Shown: positions 35,552-48,157, counted from the stretch's first letter. The stretch: DNA of 64,000 bases from Asterias rubens (GCF_902459465.1 NC_047068.1:8370001-8434000); one strand, 5' to 3'. Numbers and translations are program-made. Notes: generated from the letters alone by a model not told the origin.

Positions 35552-38500
35552 TCACATTTTGGGCTTGAAGTTGTCCTTATCCTTCCTCAGCTTTTCCATG
35601 GTGGTAATAGCATCTGATGTGCCAGTATACTTCTGCACGGAGACCTCTCTGCAATAAATAAAAGAAAGTCTTATCATCAAATTTATCCACCTTGGTTACT
35701 TGCATTATACAAAGGTTGTATAATTTGTCCATATAAAATTATCACCATTTCCAAGGCAAAGACACTGGACACTATTGGTTATTGTCAAAGACCAGTCTTC
35801 TCACTTGCTGTATCTCAACCTAAGCATAAAATAACAAACCTGTGAAAATTTGAGCTCAATTGGTCGTTGAAGTTGCAAGATAATAATGGAAGAAAAAACA
35901 CCCTTGTCACTCGAAGTTGTGTGCTTTCCGAAAACCAATTTAAATATTTTACCGAGAAATTACTTTCTCAAAACTATGTTACTTCAGAGGGAGCCGCTTC
36001 TCAAAATGTGTTATGCTATCAACATCACTCCATTGTTCGTTAGCAAGTAAGTATTTAGGCTAACAATTATTTTGAGTAAATACCAATAATGTCCAGTGCC
36101 TTTAATGTACTTTTACAATACTAATAAACAGTAGAGAGGCATTTATAATGACGCCTTCTGTAAAACAACCCATAACACCTCACAATACATGCTTAAAAAC
36201 CTAGTAAATAAAAACACTTCAAGTAAAATTGAAAAAGCAGAAAGCAGCGAAGTAATTAACACAGATGCAAACTAAACTAAATGTAAAATGAAATACAAAT
36301 TAAAGAAAACAAAATACCTAAAACTCATAGAGTAGACACATTTAAATTATAACTGCACTTAACCATAATTGCTTTATAAACAGTTGGGAAGTTGGTCCAT
36401 TCTGTTCTAATAGACAGGATCCTAGTGGATGATATATCTATGCCTACATCCTCAAAGACTGTTAAGGGATAACAATGTTTCAGCCCCATGTGTCACAATT
36501 GTCCCTTGGCGACCCAAATCAGTTTAGTTCACCTTCGAATGGCTATCCTTTCTTCTTTTATGTTTAATCGCTGTGCTTAAGTGTCATGACTAGGATCTGA
36601 ACCCACACTTTACTGGTTTTTTTTCACAGCAAATTATTCCAATCCTTCTTTGGCACCCTTTTGGGGGGAACAGTTTTAATTATTCTCTTACCCGACTCTC
36701 ATGAAAGGATTGATTTTCTTCTCATCTCCAATGGTTGATGGAACCGTTGGAATCTCCTTAGCTCTCTGGGCCTGAATCATCAAGAATCAAATTCAAATTG
36801 AAAGTTAAACAAGAAAGAAGTTTGACAAAACACATTCATATCACTAGCCCAGTTTGAAGTTTGGCTGCCCCGCCGTTTTAGCGTCTTGAAACAATTTCCT
36901 TGAAATCCCCCGGAAGTTTCAAACTGAACAAGGTATGAGATTGATTGACTACTTGATTAAAAGCTCGCAGCAAACATCAGTAAATGTTAAAGACCAGTAG
37001 CAACACATAAACATGAAAAACAAGCATGTGAAAGTTTAAGCTCAAGTGATCATTGGAGTCACAAGAAAAAAGTTAACAAAAAACCTCACTGTTTTTGTTG
37101 TTTTCAATCATCAGATTTCGGATTCAAAGTATCGAAAGTAATTCTTTTATTAATTTCTCCCAAACTATAACATTTGTAACAAAAACCCATCAAGGGAAGT
37201 TTTGTCACCGTGTTACCACTTCCACCATGACCATCTCTATAGATATCTGCAAACCTGTGAACATTCATATTTCCAATCTTATGAATGATGTTAATGATAT
37301 GCACACCTTTTCAGACAAACTGTGTTTTTTTTTATATACAAATATTTGATGAATGCGATTACTTACCATCGCCCATTCCATCTTCTTCTGTAAATCAATG
37401 TTTTCTGGTTCTACTGTTAGCGCATACCTCAAACTGCTTACTGTATACTCATGACCACAGTAGACATTCTACAAGAAATCATTCATAGTGAGAATTTTTT
37501 CACAATAATGTTTAATAAAAATTAAATAATATATAAAAGTCGTTTGTAATGCGTCAAATGATTATAAAATGTGACAAACTTATACGAAATTAGATAGACT
37601 AATCAGAGGTGTTCTAACTAGTGTTATATGCATTGAAACTGTTACATAACCAATGGGGGAAATAGGTTAAGTCAGAGAATAGACTCTAAAGTGTAGATTC
37701 ATGAATACAATGTACTCGCCTGCGACTCGTACACTCTATTAGCGAATCTACACTTTATCGCCCATTCTCCTTAATGTATCTTACTGTTTCATTGGGAAGT
37801 TGTCCCAGCTCCTCAATCAATGCATGGTGCATCTGATCAGCCGTTCCTTCAAAGAACCTGCCACAGGCTGCTATGAACAGCGTATCCCCTGCAGGCAAAC
37901 AGCATCAAAACCAGAGCCAATCTTACATTCAAGAAGTATAATAATAATTTGGGAGGCTAATCATCCTTACTCGCAGCTAAGAGCTGAACTGCGAAGGATG
38001 CAGTTACAATGTGTTCAAGAAGCAGGCATGCAAGGGTTACTTTGGCAGCCAGCCACATCAACCCATTATGACCACGAAGGACAGACCAGAGATCGAAAGT
38101 GCTTGACTTTCCCGAGGGAGGAAAACCGGATGGTCTGGAAAACATTCATGGCACAGCAGAGAACCAACGCACAACTCAACTCACATATGGCTTTGGCCGG
38201 GAATCGAACCAGGGTCACCTTGTAGAGAGCGCCTTACGCAGACATGCCAACCTCTGGGATCACAAAACTGTATTCTGAAACCCCAAAACCTGTATTTTGC
38301 ATCAAAAACCTGTATTTTTTTTTAAACACGCGTAAACGTAGTTTTAAGCCCCAAGACAGGCAAAATAGAGAAGGTGTGAAGGGCAATTAAGTTATCAAAC
38401 AGCCTAATTGAACCAGTAAATTAAAACTTGAAGAGAAAAGAAATAAAAAATACAAAAAATAAAAATAAAATAATAAATAAAATATTACACAAAAAATTAA

Positions 38501-41500
38501 AAATTGGGCAGAGGTTTCCCTATGGGTGGTTAACCCAATGGAACAGGTTTTGTATGAAAAAAAGATATTGATAAATCATATCTTAAAGACATTGATTAAT
38601 CATATCCTATTTCATATAGAAACCCTTGTCAATTAATTAAATATCATTTTCTTTGTCAAAAGAAGACAAGTACAAAACAAAACCAATTTAATTTCAATGA
38701 AGAAGACAAAAAAAAAAAAAAATCATCCCAAAAAGTTTCGTTCAGTGTATTTGGGGGCATAGTTCTTAAATTTATCTAATAAAAATCTCTCTTCAGGCGC
38801 TCTATATCTTTTGTGTCTTTGTTTTGGCAAAAAATTCTTTTGCAAACTCGATTTGTCCGTTCACAAAACGACCGATACCATATAAGGGCATTTGACAACA
38901 GCGCCCTCTGTTGTTCAATGAATTGTGTTAGACGGGTTCCCTGTGAAATCGGGACTTCAGATAAACTGGCGTGTAGTAAGCAATGCAGGTTTGTGCAGGT
39001 TTGTGCAATGATGGATGCGAGGGAATCTCCGTTGCGCTCGCTCGATGTGTGGTGAAAGTTGAATAAGGAATACCCCCGTGGAATAATAGAGTTCACTGGA
39101 TAATCATTATCGGCCGTAAGTAGTCGGCCGAAAACTTATTTGTGTCAATAAAAAAATATTGAACTTGAGTTAAAAAAGGGCACGACGGCCAACTGGGATA
39201 AAATTGTATTTTTGCGGTGGCGATGCTCAAACCGTATTTTTTTTTGCAAAACCCGTACACCCGTATTTTTTACAAAAACCCGTACGAAATACAGGAAAAA
39301 CGTACTAGTTGGCATGTCTGCTTACGCACAAGCCAACCATGCCACCCATGGAAGTGATTCAAATCAAATAGTGAAACAATTAATATTAAAGTAGGACTTG
39401 AAACTTTGCATGATGGAGATACAATCTAGTAAGGTTTGCAGTAACTCCATGTACATGAGTAGGATTTGAAACTTTTGCATGGTGGAGACACAATCTAGTA
39501 CGGTTTGCAGTAACACCATGAAAATGAATCTCTTACAAGTTTTTGTGGTTCTGAAACCAGGGCCCAATTTCATAGAGCTGCTTAGCACAAATTTTTAACC
39601 AAATTTTTAACCAAGATTAGCAACCAAATTTCCTCGTGAGATTCAGGATAAGCAAGCAACACCTGAAAACCAGTAACAGGCAAAATGCAAACAAGTAGAA
39701 GCTTTGTTGGTAATGATGTTTAAATTAAGGAAGAAGTTTCATGCAAAGCAAATTTTTGTGCTAAGCAGCTCTATGTACTTGGCCCTGACTGCTGGCTTTA
39801 CATACCTGTAAATACAGTTGGATCACCGCCATCAGCTCCCGTCACAAAGTAACAGATGTGACCAGTCGTATGGCATGGAGTGAACATGCAGCGTACATTA
39901 AGAGAGCCGATCTGAAAATGACAACCAAACAGAAAGATGAAAATCTAGCAATTGTTATTATAATAATTTGGGACGCTCATTATCCTTACTCGCAGCTAAG
40001 CTGAATTGCGAAGGACGCGGCTACAACCGTTCGAGAAGCAGGCATGCAAGGGCGCCTTTGGCAGCCAGCCACATCAACCCATGATGACCAAGGAGCACAG
40101 CCAGAGACTGAAAGTTATATAAGTTGGAAATGAAACCAAGGATGCCTCCTAAGTGAACTTAACCACTAAAGCTTGCAAGACTGAGGAAACCTGTAAACAA
40201 GGACGCTTACTATTTGAACCAAAAGCACCAAGGTCAACCCTTACTCTTCCACAGTAATACAAATAGTTGAGGCGCCCCAACTGTAACACTCAAGTTGGGA
40301 CGAGTCAAGAGTGTATAGTTGAGGCGATTGTCAAGTTGGGACGGAATATGCTTCACAATCGATCTCACAGTAGGAAGGTTTTTAAAAATTACATAATGAC
40401 TATGAAAACTGCTTACGGTCAACTCGTCGGCATGTTTGACTTTCTTATTGAGAGCTCCAATCCTATCGTCTCCACCACACACAGTCAGTCCATCAATCAA
40501 CTTGACTAGACTCTCATTGCCTCCTGCATGATCCCTGCAGATAAGAAAGAGGAGAGGGTCAAGAAGGAGACATGTCATCTTAGTTGCCAGATGGGCAACC
40601 TTATTGATTTTTGAGCTAGACTGGATGGTATTGATGATGTTGCATGATGCTGATCTCATATAAAGTATGTGAGCCAGTTTATATCTACGTCCTCAGACAG
40701 ATGAAGGGCTTCAATACCACCATCAACTTGATGGTGAGAGAGTGGTGAGAGAGTGGGCAGTCAGCTATCATGTGGTGCATAGACTGGGGTTCACCACAAT
40801 CACAAAGTACATGCACTAAGCACGCACAAAACTGGCAAGAACTATAAAAAAGGACTGTCCAAAAGTTTCCCATTATTGAGACACAATACACTTAGCTTAT
40901 GGCTATGACATCATACCAATGATGGTGAGTTGTCAGCACCGTCTTTAATTTAACGTCTTCTTCCTTCACGGCATCAACTACCTATACAAAATACAAATCA
41001 AAATAACAATCATTTTAAAAGCTTTCCAAAAGTCACTACCAGAGTCACTACAGTCACTACTCTGGACCCAAGTTTTTTAAGTTGGCCTTGCACGCTAAAC
41101 AGAAAAAAAGGTCCCCAGAATGTTTTTCACGTGGTGCTTATCTTTGGAATTTAAAGCCCTTCTACTTATACAATGACGAGGGGCGTTCTAAACAATTTTA
41201 TCTTCATAATTTTTGTGAAAAAAAAAAAAAAGTTTAACTTTTAATATTGTGTGTGTAGGCCTTTTGGCTGCAATTTGCACAGATCCTTGGCACGCAATTT
41301 GTGCATTAAGTCTCCAACTTGTGTGTGGTTTAACGTCTGGTTATGAATGCACAAAATTAAGAAATTGTGATTCAGTAACTAGATGACAATACTTATTCTA
41401 GTAATATTGTGAAAACAGCGGTTAGCTTGGTAAGATTCGACCTCACAATCTTGTGATTGCAAGTCATGCAGCTGCAGTCTAACCAATTTGCCGTATCAGC

Positions 41501-42069
41501 ATGCAATGCACATCGGCTTGAAACATTGGAATGGGAAAAACCCTGCTTCAATTCCTTTCTCGCCTACCCCCCCCCCAAATCTTTTTTTAGATGATCCTCC
41601 CATCTAGGAAACTTGGGAAACCCCACAGGGATAAACACCAAGCTGGTAACAGCCAATACAAACAAAACCTTTGAGTATGAATTGCACAAATCAAGAAATT
41701 GCTTTTCAGTACCTAAAAAACAATATTCTTCGTTGTGAAAACAGCGATAAGCTTGGTAGGATTGGAACCCGTAACCTTGTGATTGCCAGTCCTGAAATCC
41801 AACCACTGGACCACGGTGACCACATTGATTCTTGCCACTCACTTTCTCAGGATTAACCGGATCAACGATGGCTGCTTCTCTTGTCTTCTCATCAATAATG
41901 AGATACATGTAATTGTCCTTCAGCGCAGACAATATCTTGATCTTCATGCTTATCTGAGGGACGTCCACGGTCACCGAGTGATTGAAACGGATGCAGCTGG
42001 TTGCCTTGGGAACCAATGAGGGTCCAGACGCTTTAAGTACAGATGAAGCTTGATTGCAAAGCCGGCGAC
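35552..42069 (-). CDS. HAGH: Hydroxyacylglutathione hydrolase (glyoxalase II), eight exons, extreme 5' exon not found
   Basis: Minus-strand exons are 41843-42069, 40917-40981, 40417-40534, 39806-39911, 37785-37888, 37367-37468, 36692-36771 and 35552-35648 (stop TGA). All splice sites are GT-AG and all phases agree. The enzyme hydrolyses S-D-lactoylglutathione to D-lactate and glutathione, the second step of methylglyoxal detoxification. Counting from the internal Met of [16 protein letters not shown], the protein is 258 residues (human cytosolic form 260). The metal ligands are in place: H54, H56, D58 and H59 in THHHWDH, H110 in PCHTTGH, D133 in GDTLF and H172 in CGHEYT. Upstream of that Met the exon stays open for about 40 residues rich in Ser, Arg, Lys and Thr and poor in acidic residues, as expected for a mitochondrial leader. 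It opens at an acceptor (tttcatag), so one more 5' exon must exist. The family's FVAGCG motif reads FIAACG here. Confidence 0.95.
35753..36105. mobile_element. MITE family 1 copy in the last HAGH intron
   Basis: The body matches (GTCAAAGACCAGTCTTCTCA, ATTTGAGCTCAATTGGTCG) and the right end is GTCCAGTGCCTTTAA. The left end is degraded and the central palindrome is partly lost. Confidence 0.82.
36385..36630. mobile_element. SINE-like repeat E with partial tRNA-like head
   Basis: It matches 2590-2800 in the same orientation. On the minus strand the far end reads GTGGGTTCAGATCCTAGTCA, a degenerate B box. It ends about 60 bp from HAGH exon 36692-36771. Confidence 0.6.
37945..38237 (+). mobile_element. 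Dispersed repeat D, left portion
   Basis: It shares GGCTAATCATCCTTACTCGC, AGAAGCAGGCATGCAAGGG and GCCAGCCACATCAACCC with the copies at 29338 (reversed) and 39955. It appears to continue after 39326, being split by the hAT-like element. Confidence 0.75.
38238..39325. mobile_element. 1.1-kb hAT-like element (CAGACATGCCAAC ends)
   Basis: The inverted ends CAGACATGCCAAC and GTTGGCATGTCTG enclose about 1.09 kb. CTTACG flanks both sides directly (8 bp if one mismatch is allowed). Subterminal CTGTATTTT/AAAATACGGG motifs occur repeatedly at both ends. No transposase was recognised. Confidence 0.78.
39561..39785. mobile_element. GGCCCAATTT palindromic MITE in a HAGH intron
   Basis: The left end GGCCCAATTTCATAGAGCTG is mirrored by CTAAGCAGCTCTATGTACTT then GGCCC. 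It ends 20 bp from HAGH exon 39806-39911. Confidence 0.82.
39955..40115 (+). mobile_element. Dispersed repeat D, third copy
   Basis: The same order of motifs as at 37945 (CTTACTCGCAGCTAAG, GAGAAGCAGGCATGCAAGGG, CCACATCAACCC). Intron of HAGH. Confidence 0.72.
41420..41842 (-). mobile_element. Two tRNA-like SINE heads in HAGH intron, the second ending at the splice donor
   Basis: GATAAGCTTGGTAGGATTGG or a close variant, followed by TGTGATTGC and TCCAACCA/TCTAACCA, occurs at about 41415-41500 and 41740-41815. Both read as tRNA-like B and A boxes on the minus strand. The second copy comes within about 20 bp of the donor at 41837-41842. Confidence 0.6.
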
Positions 42070-42350
42070 CTATGAAAGATGAGAGACCACAAAAACACTG
42101 CTACTACCACAACCATGATATTGTCCCTCGAGACAGAGCAGGGCTCTGACTTGGGATCATGACACAAGAACGGAGGGCTTGTTCGTATACACTAAAATAG
42201 TTTATCGGACCAGAATTGATTTCACAAGATGTACAAGATCAGAATCTAAATCTATTAAAATGAGTACAAACTTTTATACAAAGTTTAACATCATTTATTA
42301 TTTAAACCGTTTTATTTGACCAACAAGCACCTCGAGTCTTTTATAATAGT

Positions 42351-42676
42351 TACAGCCATTGGACACTTTCGGTAAACAGTAATGTCCAAGAGCCCACACG
42401 TCGTGTACCACAACTTATATATAAAATAACAAACCTGTGGAAATTTAGGCTCAATCGGTCATCGGAGTTGGGAGAAAAAAACGGGAAAACCCAGCCTTGT
42501 TTCCGCACGTTCGAGAATTGAGTTTGTTTTAATGTTTTCTCAAAAAGTAAAGTGTTTCATGGAATAATATTTCAAGAGAAGTATTTCACCATTACCTTCT
42601 GTAAACCCTGTAAGTTATTTGTAAATCTGTGAACTTTTATTTTTGTTTCTGTTCTGAAAGTGTATAATGGCTTTAA
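42351..42676. mobile_element. MITE family 2 copy
   Basis: The left end is ACAGCCATTGGACACTTTCG, and the right end AAGTGTATAATGGCTTTAA is intact. The body matches 60568 and 6067. Confidence 0.85.
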
Positions 42677-42787
42677 GTCAGTAAGTAGAATAATCCCGAT
42701 ACAGCTCACGTAGGAAGCTAAAGTGGGATGGTGCATCGGTGACCTCATTGATCGACAATAAAAGAAATAAAAGAAAAAGAAAATGTT

Positions 42788-42866
42788 GTGGTGCATAGTT
42801 GCGATAACGCAACCCTCCTACCGTCGGAAGGAGGGTTACGTTACGCGTTATCGCAACATAGTGGTG
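42788..42866. repeat. GC-containing hairpin (GTTGCGATAACGCAACCCTCC)
   Basis: The left arm GTTGCGATAACG... AACCCTCC and right arm GGAGGGTTACG...CGTTATCGCAAC flank CTACCGTCGGAA. A related hairpin is at 54683-54745. Confidence 0.75.
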
Positions 42867-43090
42867 CACTGTTTACAATTTCCCAAGGCCAGACTAGGTT
42901 TACAGCATCCAAGAGGCAGAGCTAGCCAAAGGTCGTAGAACTCTAACCGGTTGGAGTGCTGAGCTCATTGGGGAGCCTTATAGTTTCTATAAGTAGATGG
43001 CACCATGCCAAGGTACAGTGCACTAACTAAAGTAACGTAGCTTTAAAAATACCCTTCTCGGGGCTCACTCCTAAAACCTGAAGGTACAAT

Positions 43091-43534
43091 CATGGAGGAA
43101 TTGGAAGAGAAGGAGTTCGAACGACCTGCAAAACCGCAGAGTAACAAAAGAATACCCTGACAATGCCCTCGTCTGACCAGTGGAAAAAGATAGGAGACCT
43201 CCAGCTGGACGGCCGATTAACGAGCAGGATTAAGATCTCTTTGCACAGAAGGTGTGATACCGCTTCTCTGCACCGTTGCCTTCATGTAAAGTTGAATCAT
43301 TGGAGACAAGAATTGTGAATACACACGTTTTCATTTACCGTTTGTGTTGTTTACATGGAAATATCATGGCATATTTTTACATTTTTAAGACTTTCCTCTC
43401 ACTAGCGGTGGTTAAAAATTTGGGTTAAGCACACGAGGGTGGTTTGTATTGAATAGTGTTTTCTGATTAGGTGGGTGAAAGTGTACACAATTTTTATCAG
43501 TAATCAGGTCTCAAAAAAGTTTTTTTTTTCTGTA
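43091..43534. mobile_element. Truncated copy of the 7739-8367 transposon
   Basis: The left end CATGGAGGAATTGGAAGAGA and about 440 bp of body match. The right end is missing; a family 4 MITE starts just after, at 43548. Confidence 0.85.
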
Positions 43535-43547
43535 CGACACAAGACAC

Positions 43548-43678
43548 GGAAAAGTTTCCGTATGGCGCCACCACTTTTTCATTCGAAATAAAATAATATA
43601 GTATCTAATTTACCTGATTGATATATCCCTTTTTGTAAAAATGAGTGAAAAAGTGGTGGCGCCATACGGAAAATTATC
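43548..43678. mobile_element. Palindromic MITE family 4, complete copy
   Basis: The arms TTTCCGTATGGCGCCACCAC and GTGGTGGCGCCATACGGAAA surround an AT-rich loop. It is nearly identical to 26505-26638. Confidence 0.9.
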
Positions 43679-44069
43679 AAATTTTTTTCTCGAAAACACA
43701 ACTTGCTTGCTGTGCATGCTGTGGGTACCACCAGCAGAGACGAGTTCAAATGACAACCACAACAAATTATAACCTCTAGTTCATGCATTACCTGCAACTG
43801 GACCTCGAAGGAAGTGCAATCTGGAAGAAAACACCTGCAAACAGTGAGAGAGTTTGCCAGTTGTCACCCACATAATGTTGTGCAGGCGTACTATTGCATG
43901 TACTGCATGTACATGTGTGTAATGCATGTGTCAATGTGTGTGTCAGCATGTTGTCATTTCTTCTTATGGATAGAGGGCGCCCTCATCGAAGCCTTGTGTA
44001 AAAAAAAAAAAAGTTTCTTGACTGGTTCCTATAATTATTATTCATCCCCATATATATGGGGATGAATAA

Positions 44070-45415
44070 TCATAGGAATTTTAAAACAGCACTTGTAATT
44101 GTATCAGGCATGAAAGTGTTTTAACCAGGTCTCGGGGGTTAGGTATGAACTAATCTCCATGACCTGTTTCTTGACAGTGATGGTTGTAGGAATTTTAAAA
44201 TGGGGATGGATATAAAAAAATAAATGTAAGGTATGACAGTATTTTAAATTACCAGAGGCCAAGTATAATGTACTGGACCTGTTTATGAACACGAGGATGG
44301 ATGTAGGAATTAATTTTAGAACAGAACTTGTAATAGTATAGGTCTACAAGGCATAAAAGTTCTTTTAAGTCACCAGGTCTTTGATGTTAGTATATATTTA
44401 TTTACCAACCTCCAGGACCTGTTTCAATTGACATGGGGTTGGATATAGGAATTTTAAAACAGAAATTGTATCAGGCATGAAAGTGTTTTAAATTACCATG
44501 TCTTAGATGTTAGTATTATTTACTAACCTCCAGGACCTGTTTCTTGACATGGGGTTGGATATAGGAATTTTAAAACAGAAATTGTACTCCGGGCATGTCG
44601 TTTGTTTTAAAATTACCAGGTCTCAGGGCGGGGTCAGTATATTTATTTACCAACCTCCAGGACCTGTTTCTTGACATGGGGATGAATATAGGAATTTTAA
44701 AACAGAACTTGTATCAAGGATGAAAGTAACTTGTCCTAACTTAGGATTAACCTTATAGTCTGCATGCTACAGTGCACGGTTGGGCCTCGTCCCAAGTTCT
44801 AAGAACAGAACTTGTATCAAGCATGACAGTAACTTGTCCTATAGGATTAATCTTATAGTCTGCATGCTACAGTGCAGGGTTGGGCCTCGTCCCAAGTCCT
44901 AAGATTATAGTCTTAAGTTAGGAAGAGTTTTGTGAAACCGACGGCAGGTCTCAGAGGTTAGTATATTTATTTACCAACCTCCAGGACCTGTTTCTTGACA
45001 AGGTATAGGAGTTTTAAAACATAAGTTGTATATAAGCATGATAGGCCTAAGGCAACATATTTTGTTAATTACCAGGTTTCAGAGGTTAGTATATTCATGT
45101 ACTAACCTCCAGGACCAGGGGTCGATTTCACAAAGAGTTACATTGTAGGACTAGTCCTAACTTAGGACTAGTCCTAGGAGATATACAAATTGCATGGATA
45201 GTCCTAAGATAGGACGATCGAGTAACTGGTCCTAACTCGAGATAAGACTAGTCCTAACTCTTTGTGAAATCCACCCCTGTTTCTTGACATGAGGATTGGA
45301 TATAGGAATTTTAAAACAGAACTTGTATTAGGTATATGACATGACCGTTTTTCAAATTACCAGGTCTCAGAGGTTAGTATATTTATGTACAACCTTCTGA
45401 TGAAAGATACAATTA
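44070..45415. repeat. Degenerate tandem array, about nine units of 115-140 bp
   Basis: Each unit has CCAGGACCTGTTTCTTGACA, GGGGATGGATATAGGAATTT, TAAAACAGAACTTGTAT, GCATGAAAGTGTTTTAAATT and ACCAGGTCTCAGAGGTTAGT. Units contain substitutions and indels, and two are enlarged by insertions near 44750-44940 and 45117-45288. Confidence 0.88.
45117..45288. mobile_element. Palindromic MITE inserted in one array unit
   Basis: AGGGGTCGATTTCACAAAG on the left and CTTTGTGAAATCCACCCCT on the right, with GACTAGTCCTAACTTAGGAC units inside. It splits the array motif CCAGGACC/TGTTTCTTGAC. Confidence 0.85.
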
Positions 45416-47313
45416 GAGAATAATAACTTATTGACCAATATGTTTATTGCAATGAATATATTTTTTGTACGCAATTTTCTTAGTCAACATTTGAAAGACA
45501 AATTATAAATGTACAGTACACTTTTATTTTAATCAGTCCGTGAACAGGGCCTTTATAACATGATGGCTGGCGCGATCAGAATTTTCAATTAACAAAATTG
45601 TGATTTAGTGCTTTTATGCAGTGATGCTTATTGCTCAGATAGCAAGAGTAACAAGTTATAAAGCCCCCGTCCCCCCACCCCATTTATCATTTCCAAAAAT
45701 GCTCAATCCAAAAACGAAAGTGTCAAGTTATGCCATTATCTTTAGTTCACCTAAATCAAAAAAGAAATCATTGTTAAAGTATTACACCCCCCAAAAAAAA
45801 AGAAGAAAAAAAAGTTAAATAACTAAATTTGTTATAATTAATAAAAAAAAATAAAAAAATGGGCAAAAAAGAAACATTTCTAGAAAATGAAACCAAAACT
45901 TGTTCTCCTTCAAACTGCATTCAAGCCTTTTAATGAAAACGAAAAAAACTTTTAAAACATTTGTTTCCTTTGCACTTATGAAACTAATATTGCTTTTCTT
46001 CCTTACAGCAAAGCATTTCATGCCTTTTAATTATATTTTAACACAATTAATTTGACCCTTTTTAGGAAAACTCACTATCAGAAGCTTTTAAGATAAACAT
46101 TGCTCCATTTAAAAAGCGAAAGTAAAAGAGGCAAGATAACAAAGTCAGGATGCTTCTCCTGAAACTAAAACAATAAATTATGTCACGATTTTAACCGAAA
46201 CTCTTCACTGAAACTTTTTTAAATTTTAAATTTTAAAACCTATAGCTTTTTAATCTAACATGCAACGTCTGATCTAAATAATATACAGTAAAGGTTTAGA
46301 AAGTTCATGTAAAACATTGGCATGGCCAGTACCTGCACTTAATGTGAGCTAACATACTTGAAACAATAAACCTGTGAAAGTTTGGGCTCAGTTGGTCCTC
46401 GGGTCTGAGATAATATTACAAAACACCCTCATTTATGTTTTCACTGTTTTAGGTCTTGAGAGATTAAATATAATTATTTTACAAATTTCCGGGGGGAAAA
46501 AAACTGCAGCATTTCAGGCAACTAAAAGCATTTCAAAAGGATTTCTACCATGACCATCTTTAAACAATTTAAAGTAATGTGCAAATAAAGATGTCCACAT
46601 TGATTTAATTTAAAACTATTAGTTTTAAAACTATTAAAACAATTTATTTTCAGAAGAGTAAACTCAATTCTATCCTCTAGAAAGGCGACACCCCTGTATA
46701 AAATACTGTCAAAGTCAAAGAAATGGCCATAAAACAAATCTAAACTTGCTTATTATGATTGCAGTAATGAACATAAAACCATCATGAAGAAACAAAATCC
46801 AGACTGACTAAACATACAAAGTTGATTTTTGTTGTAACTCAAAAGTGACCACCAAATTCAATGAAATTTGCAGACAATCATATTTATAGGTTAATTTTGT
46901 TTCTTAAGAACTAGGGGATGGTAATTGATTCTCTCTTCCAAACCAAAACGTAAATATTTTTTACTTAAATTTTTTAAATGAGCCATCTCGAGTTGCTTTC
47001 CAGAAACATTTTAGCATCTATTTGACCCACTCTGAAACTGGCTGTCAATCACTTTTAGAAAAAGATTATGCACCTTAGGCTCATTTTTCTGTTTTAATTT
47101 TGTTTAGCAAAAGTTGAGAAGAAGGCTAAATGTTTTCGGAAAAGTGTCTCAGTAGGCATTAAAAAAATAAATAATAATATTTACAAATAAAGCGCATTTC
47201 ATGCAGTTTAAAGATATTTTGTTTTTATACTGACATTAAGTGGTAAAGAAAAACTAGCCAATTCAAATATTAGTATTCTAGTATTATTGACAAATAAAAT
47301 GCATTTAATGCAG
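45416..47313. other. AT-rich stretch without recognised gene
   Basis: A-rich runs occur near 45790-45870. 46350-46440 vaguely resembles the middle of MITE family 1 (ACCTGTGAAAGTTTGGGCTC). Nothing else was assigned. Confidence 0.4.
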
Positions 47314-47705
47314 TTAAAGGCAGTGGACACCATTGGTAATTACTCAAAATAATTATCAGCATAAAACCTCATTTGGTAACGAGGAGCTGTTGATAGTATA
47401 AAAACAATGTGACAAACAGCTCCCTCTGAAGTGACAGAGTTTTCGAGAAAGAAGTAATTTTCCACAAATTTTATTTCGAGACCTCAAGTTTAGAATTTTA
47501 GGTCTCAAAATCAAGCATCTGAAAGCACACAACATCGTGTGACAAGGGTGTTTTTTTCTTTCATAGTTATCTCGCAACTCCGACGAGCTCAATTGTGATA
47601 ATTGAGCTCAAATTTTCACAGGTTTGGTATTTTATGCATATGTTGAGATACACCAAGTGAGAAGACTGGTCTTTGAAAATTACCAATAGGGTTCACCGTC
47701 TTTAA
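47314..47705. mobile_element. MITE family 1 copy
   Basis: TTAAAGGCAGTGGACAC starts the element and a diverged GGTTCACCGTCTTTAA ends it. The central palindrome is GAGACCTCAAGTT with a mismatched right arm. Confidence 0.88.
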
Positions 47706-48157
47706 AGATAAAACAAAAGTAAACAAAAAATATACATTATACATTTTTTAGCTGTAGTATTTGATATAAACCAAATTGAAATGAACATGCATTGACTTTA
47801 TAATGGCTAAACTACAAATGCAAAAGAAAATGCAATTCTTGCTTGCACGTGCGATCAACATTAATTTAAACCTTGCGTACCCATGAACTTTGCTTTAAAG
47901 GGTCTATTGTAGGACAAAAAACACAATGTCCCCTGAAAATATTACTTGCTGATGTGCTGTAGTTTTAGAGAAATCATTAAAACAATGTCATACCAAAAAT
48001 AATTTTCATCTCAGTGATCATGAGACGAAAATTATTTTAGCATGTAAAAACACATTTTCATCACATTGTTTTACTCATTTCTCGAAAACTGCAGCACCTC
48101 AGCAACTAATATTTTAAGGAACCTTTTTTGCTATCATTATCTGCAAATGGTGTAAAT

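Noticed and set aside
41564-42016. Reading the HAGH first exon as one 150-residue protein
   Set aside because: It would start at TTG and read through a perfect donor (gtgagt) at the point where the next exon supplies the THHHWDH motif.
44070-45415. CRISPR-like array
   Set aside because: The units are long, diverged and without unique spacers, and the genome is eukaryotic.
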